The notes beneath the pieces were generated by a model. It saw only the letters and a list, made by a program, of their open reading frames with translations, did no database searches and was not told where the DNA came from. Position numbers and translations under genes: made by a program. Source: Gammaproteobacteria bacterium (lineage in GTDB: Bacteria; Pseudomonadota; Gammaproteobacteria; Pseudomonadales; Halieaceae). From it: DNA of 14,343 bases. The stretch lies in NCBI GenBank assembly GCA_002748505.1, contig PDSN01000096.1, forward strand, positions 1 through 14,343, read 5' to 3'. Below are positions 14,278 through 14,343 of the stretch, piece by piece. Each line of letters starts with the position of its first letter. Positions within the stretch are counted from its first letter, which is position 1.

Positions 14278-14343
14278 ATCGCCGCCAGACAGCTTTTTAC
14301 CCGCAATGACCCTCGCACTTTAGTGATAGGCATTGCTGCGCGG
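14278..14343. other. Unassigned right edge of the window
   Basis: There are sixty-six bases beyond the mobile element. On the minus strand one frame is open from the edge to a TAA that falls in the right-hand TTAA (a 19-codon piece from an ATG at 14331). It is too short to identify and could be the end of an upstream gene or chance. No promoter, hairpin or RNA gene is visible. Confidence 0.2.

Overview
The window is ordinary chromosomal DNA of a gammaproteobacterium. The best guess is the Cellvibrionaceae/Pseudomonadales neighbourhood. The reasons are the gshB-tonB3-type gene pair and the parC-YtjB-type pair known from Pseudomonas, E. coli-length versions of MetK, GshB, RsmE, Dtd and ElaA, and moderately GC-rich coding sequence. 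The genus cannot be fixed from this sequence alone. Eleven protein genes are well supported. Nine lie on the minus strand; the YtjB-like gene and elaA lie on the plus strand.

Left part (1-4700): a two-helix inner-membrane protein of YtjB/Smp architecture carries an extra C-terminal domain that looks like a degenerate class III nucleotide cyclase. It converges on parC (topoisomerase IV subunit A). A probable parC terminator lies between them and uses a T-run that overlaps the end of the opposing gene. Behind parC, in the same direction, is a soluble protein with a cyclic-nucleotide-binding-type domain and no DNA-binding domain.

Middle part (4694-7560): elaA (GNAT acetyltransferase) converges on a typA-dtd operon. 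That operon has its own promoter with a perfect -10 box, and the typA stop and dtd start overlap by one base.

Right part (7649-13748): six genes run in one direction, metK-ahcY-metF-rsmE-gshB-tonB-like. MetK makes S-adenosylmethionine, AhcY clears S-adenosylhomocysteine to homocysteine, and MetF supplies methyl-THF to turn homocysteine back into methionine. RsmE consumes SAM on 16S rRNA, GshB makes glutathione, and the last gene encodes a TonB3-like energy transducer. The junctions are short (24 nt, 9 nt, 62 nt with a 13-bp hairpin, 72 nt, 4-nt overlap).

Right edge (13749-14343): 595 bp with no secure gene, and the only accessory-looking DNA here. It holds a 210-bp MITE-like element with perfect 19-bp terminal inverted repeats flanked by TTAA, an unrecognised 63-codon open frame overlapping a cluster of inverted repeats, and paired direct repeats just before the metK ribosome-binding site. 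No CRISPR array, tRNA, rRNA, defence system or recognisable riboswitch was seen. The most interesting signals are the MITE and structured stretch upstream of metK, the cyclase-like extension of the YtjB-like protein, and the metF-rsmE hairpin.
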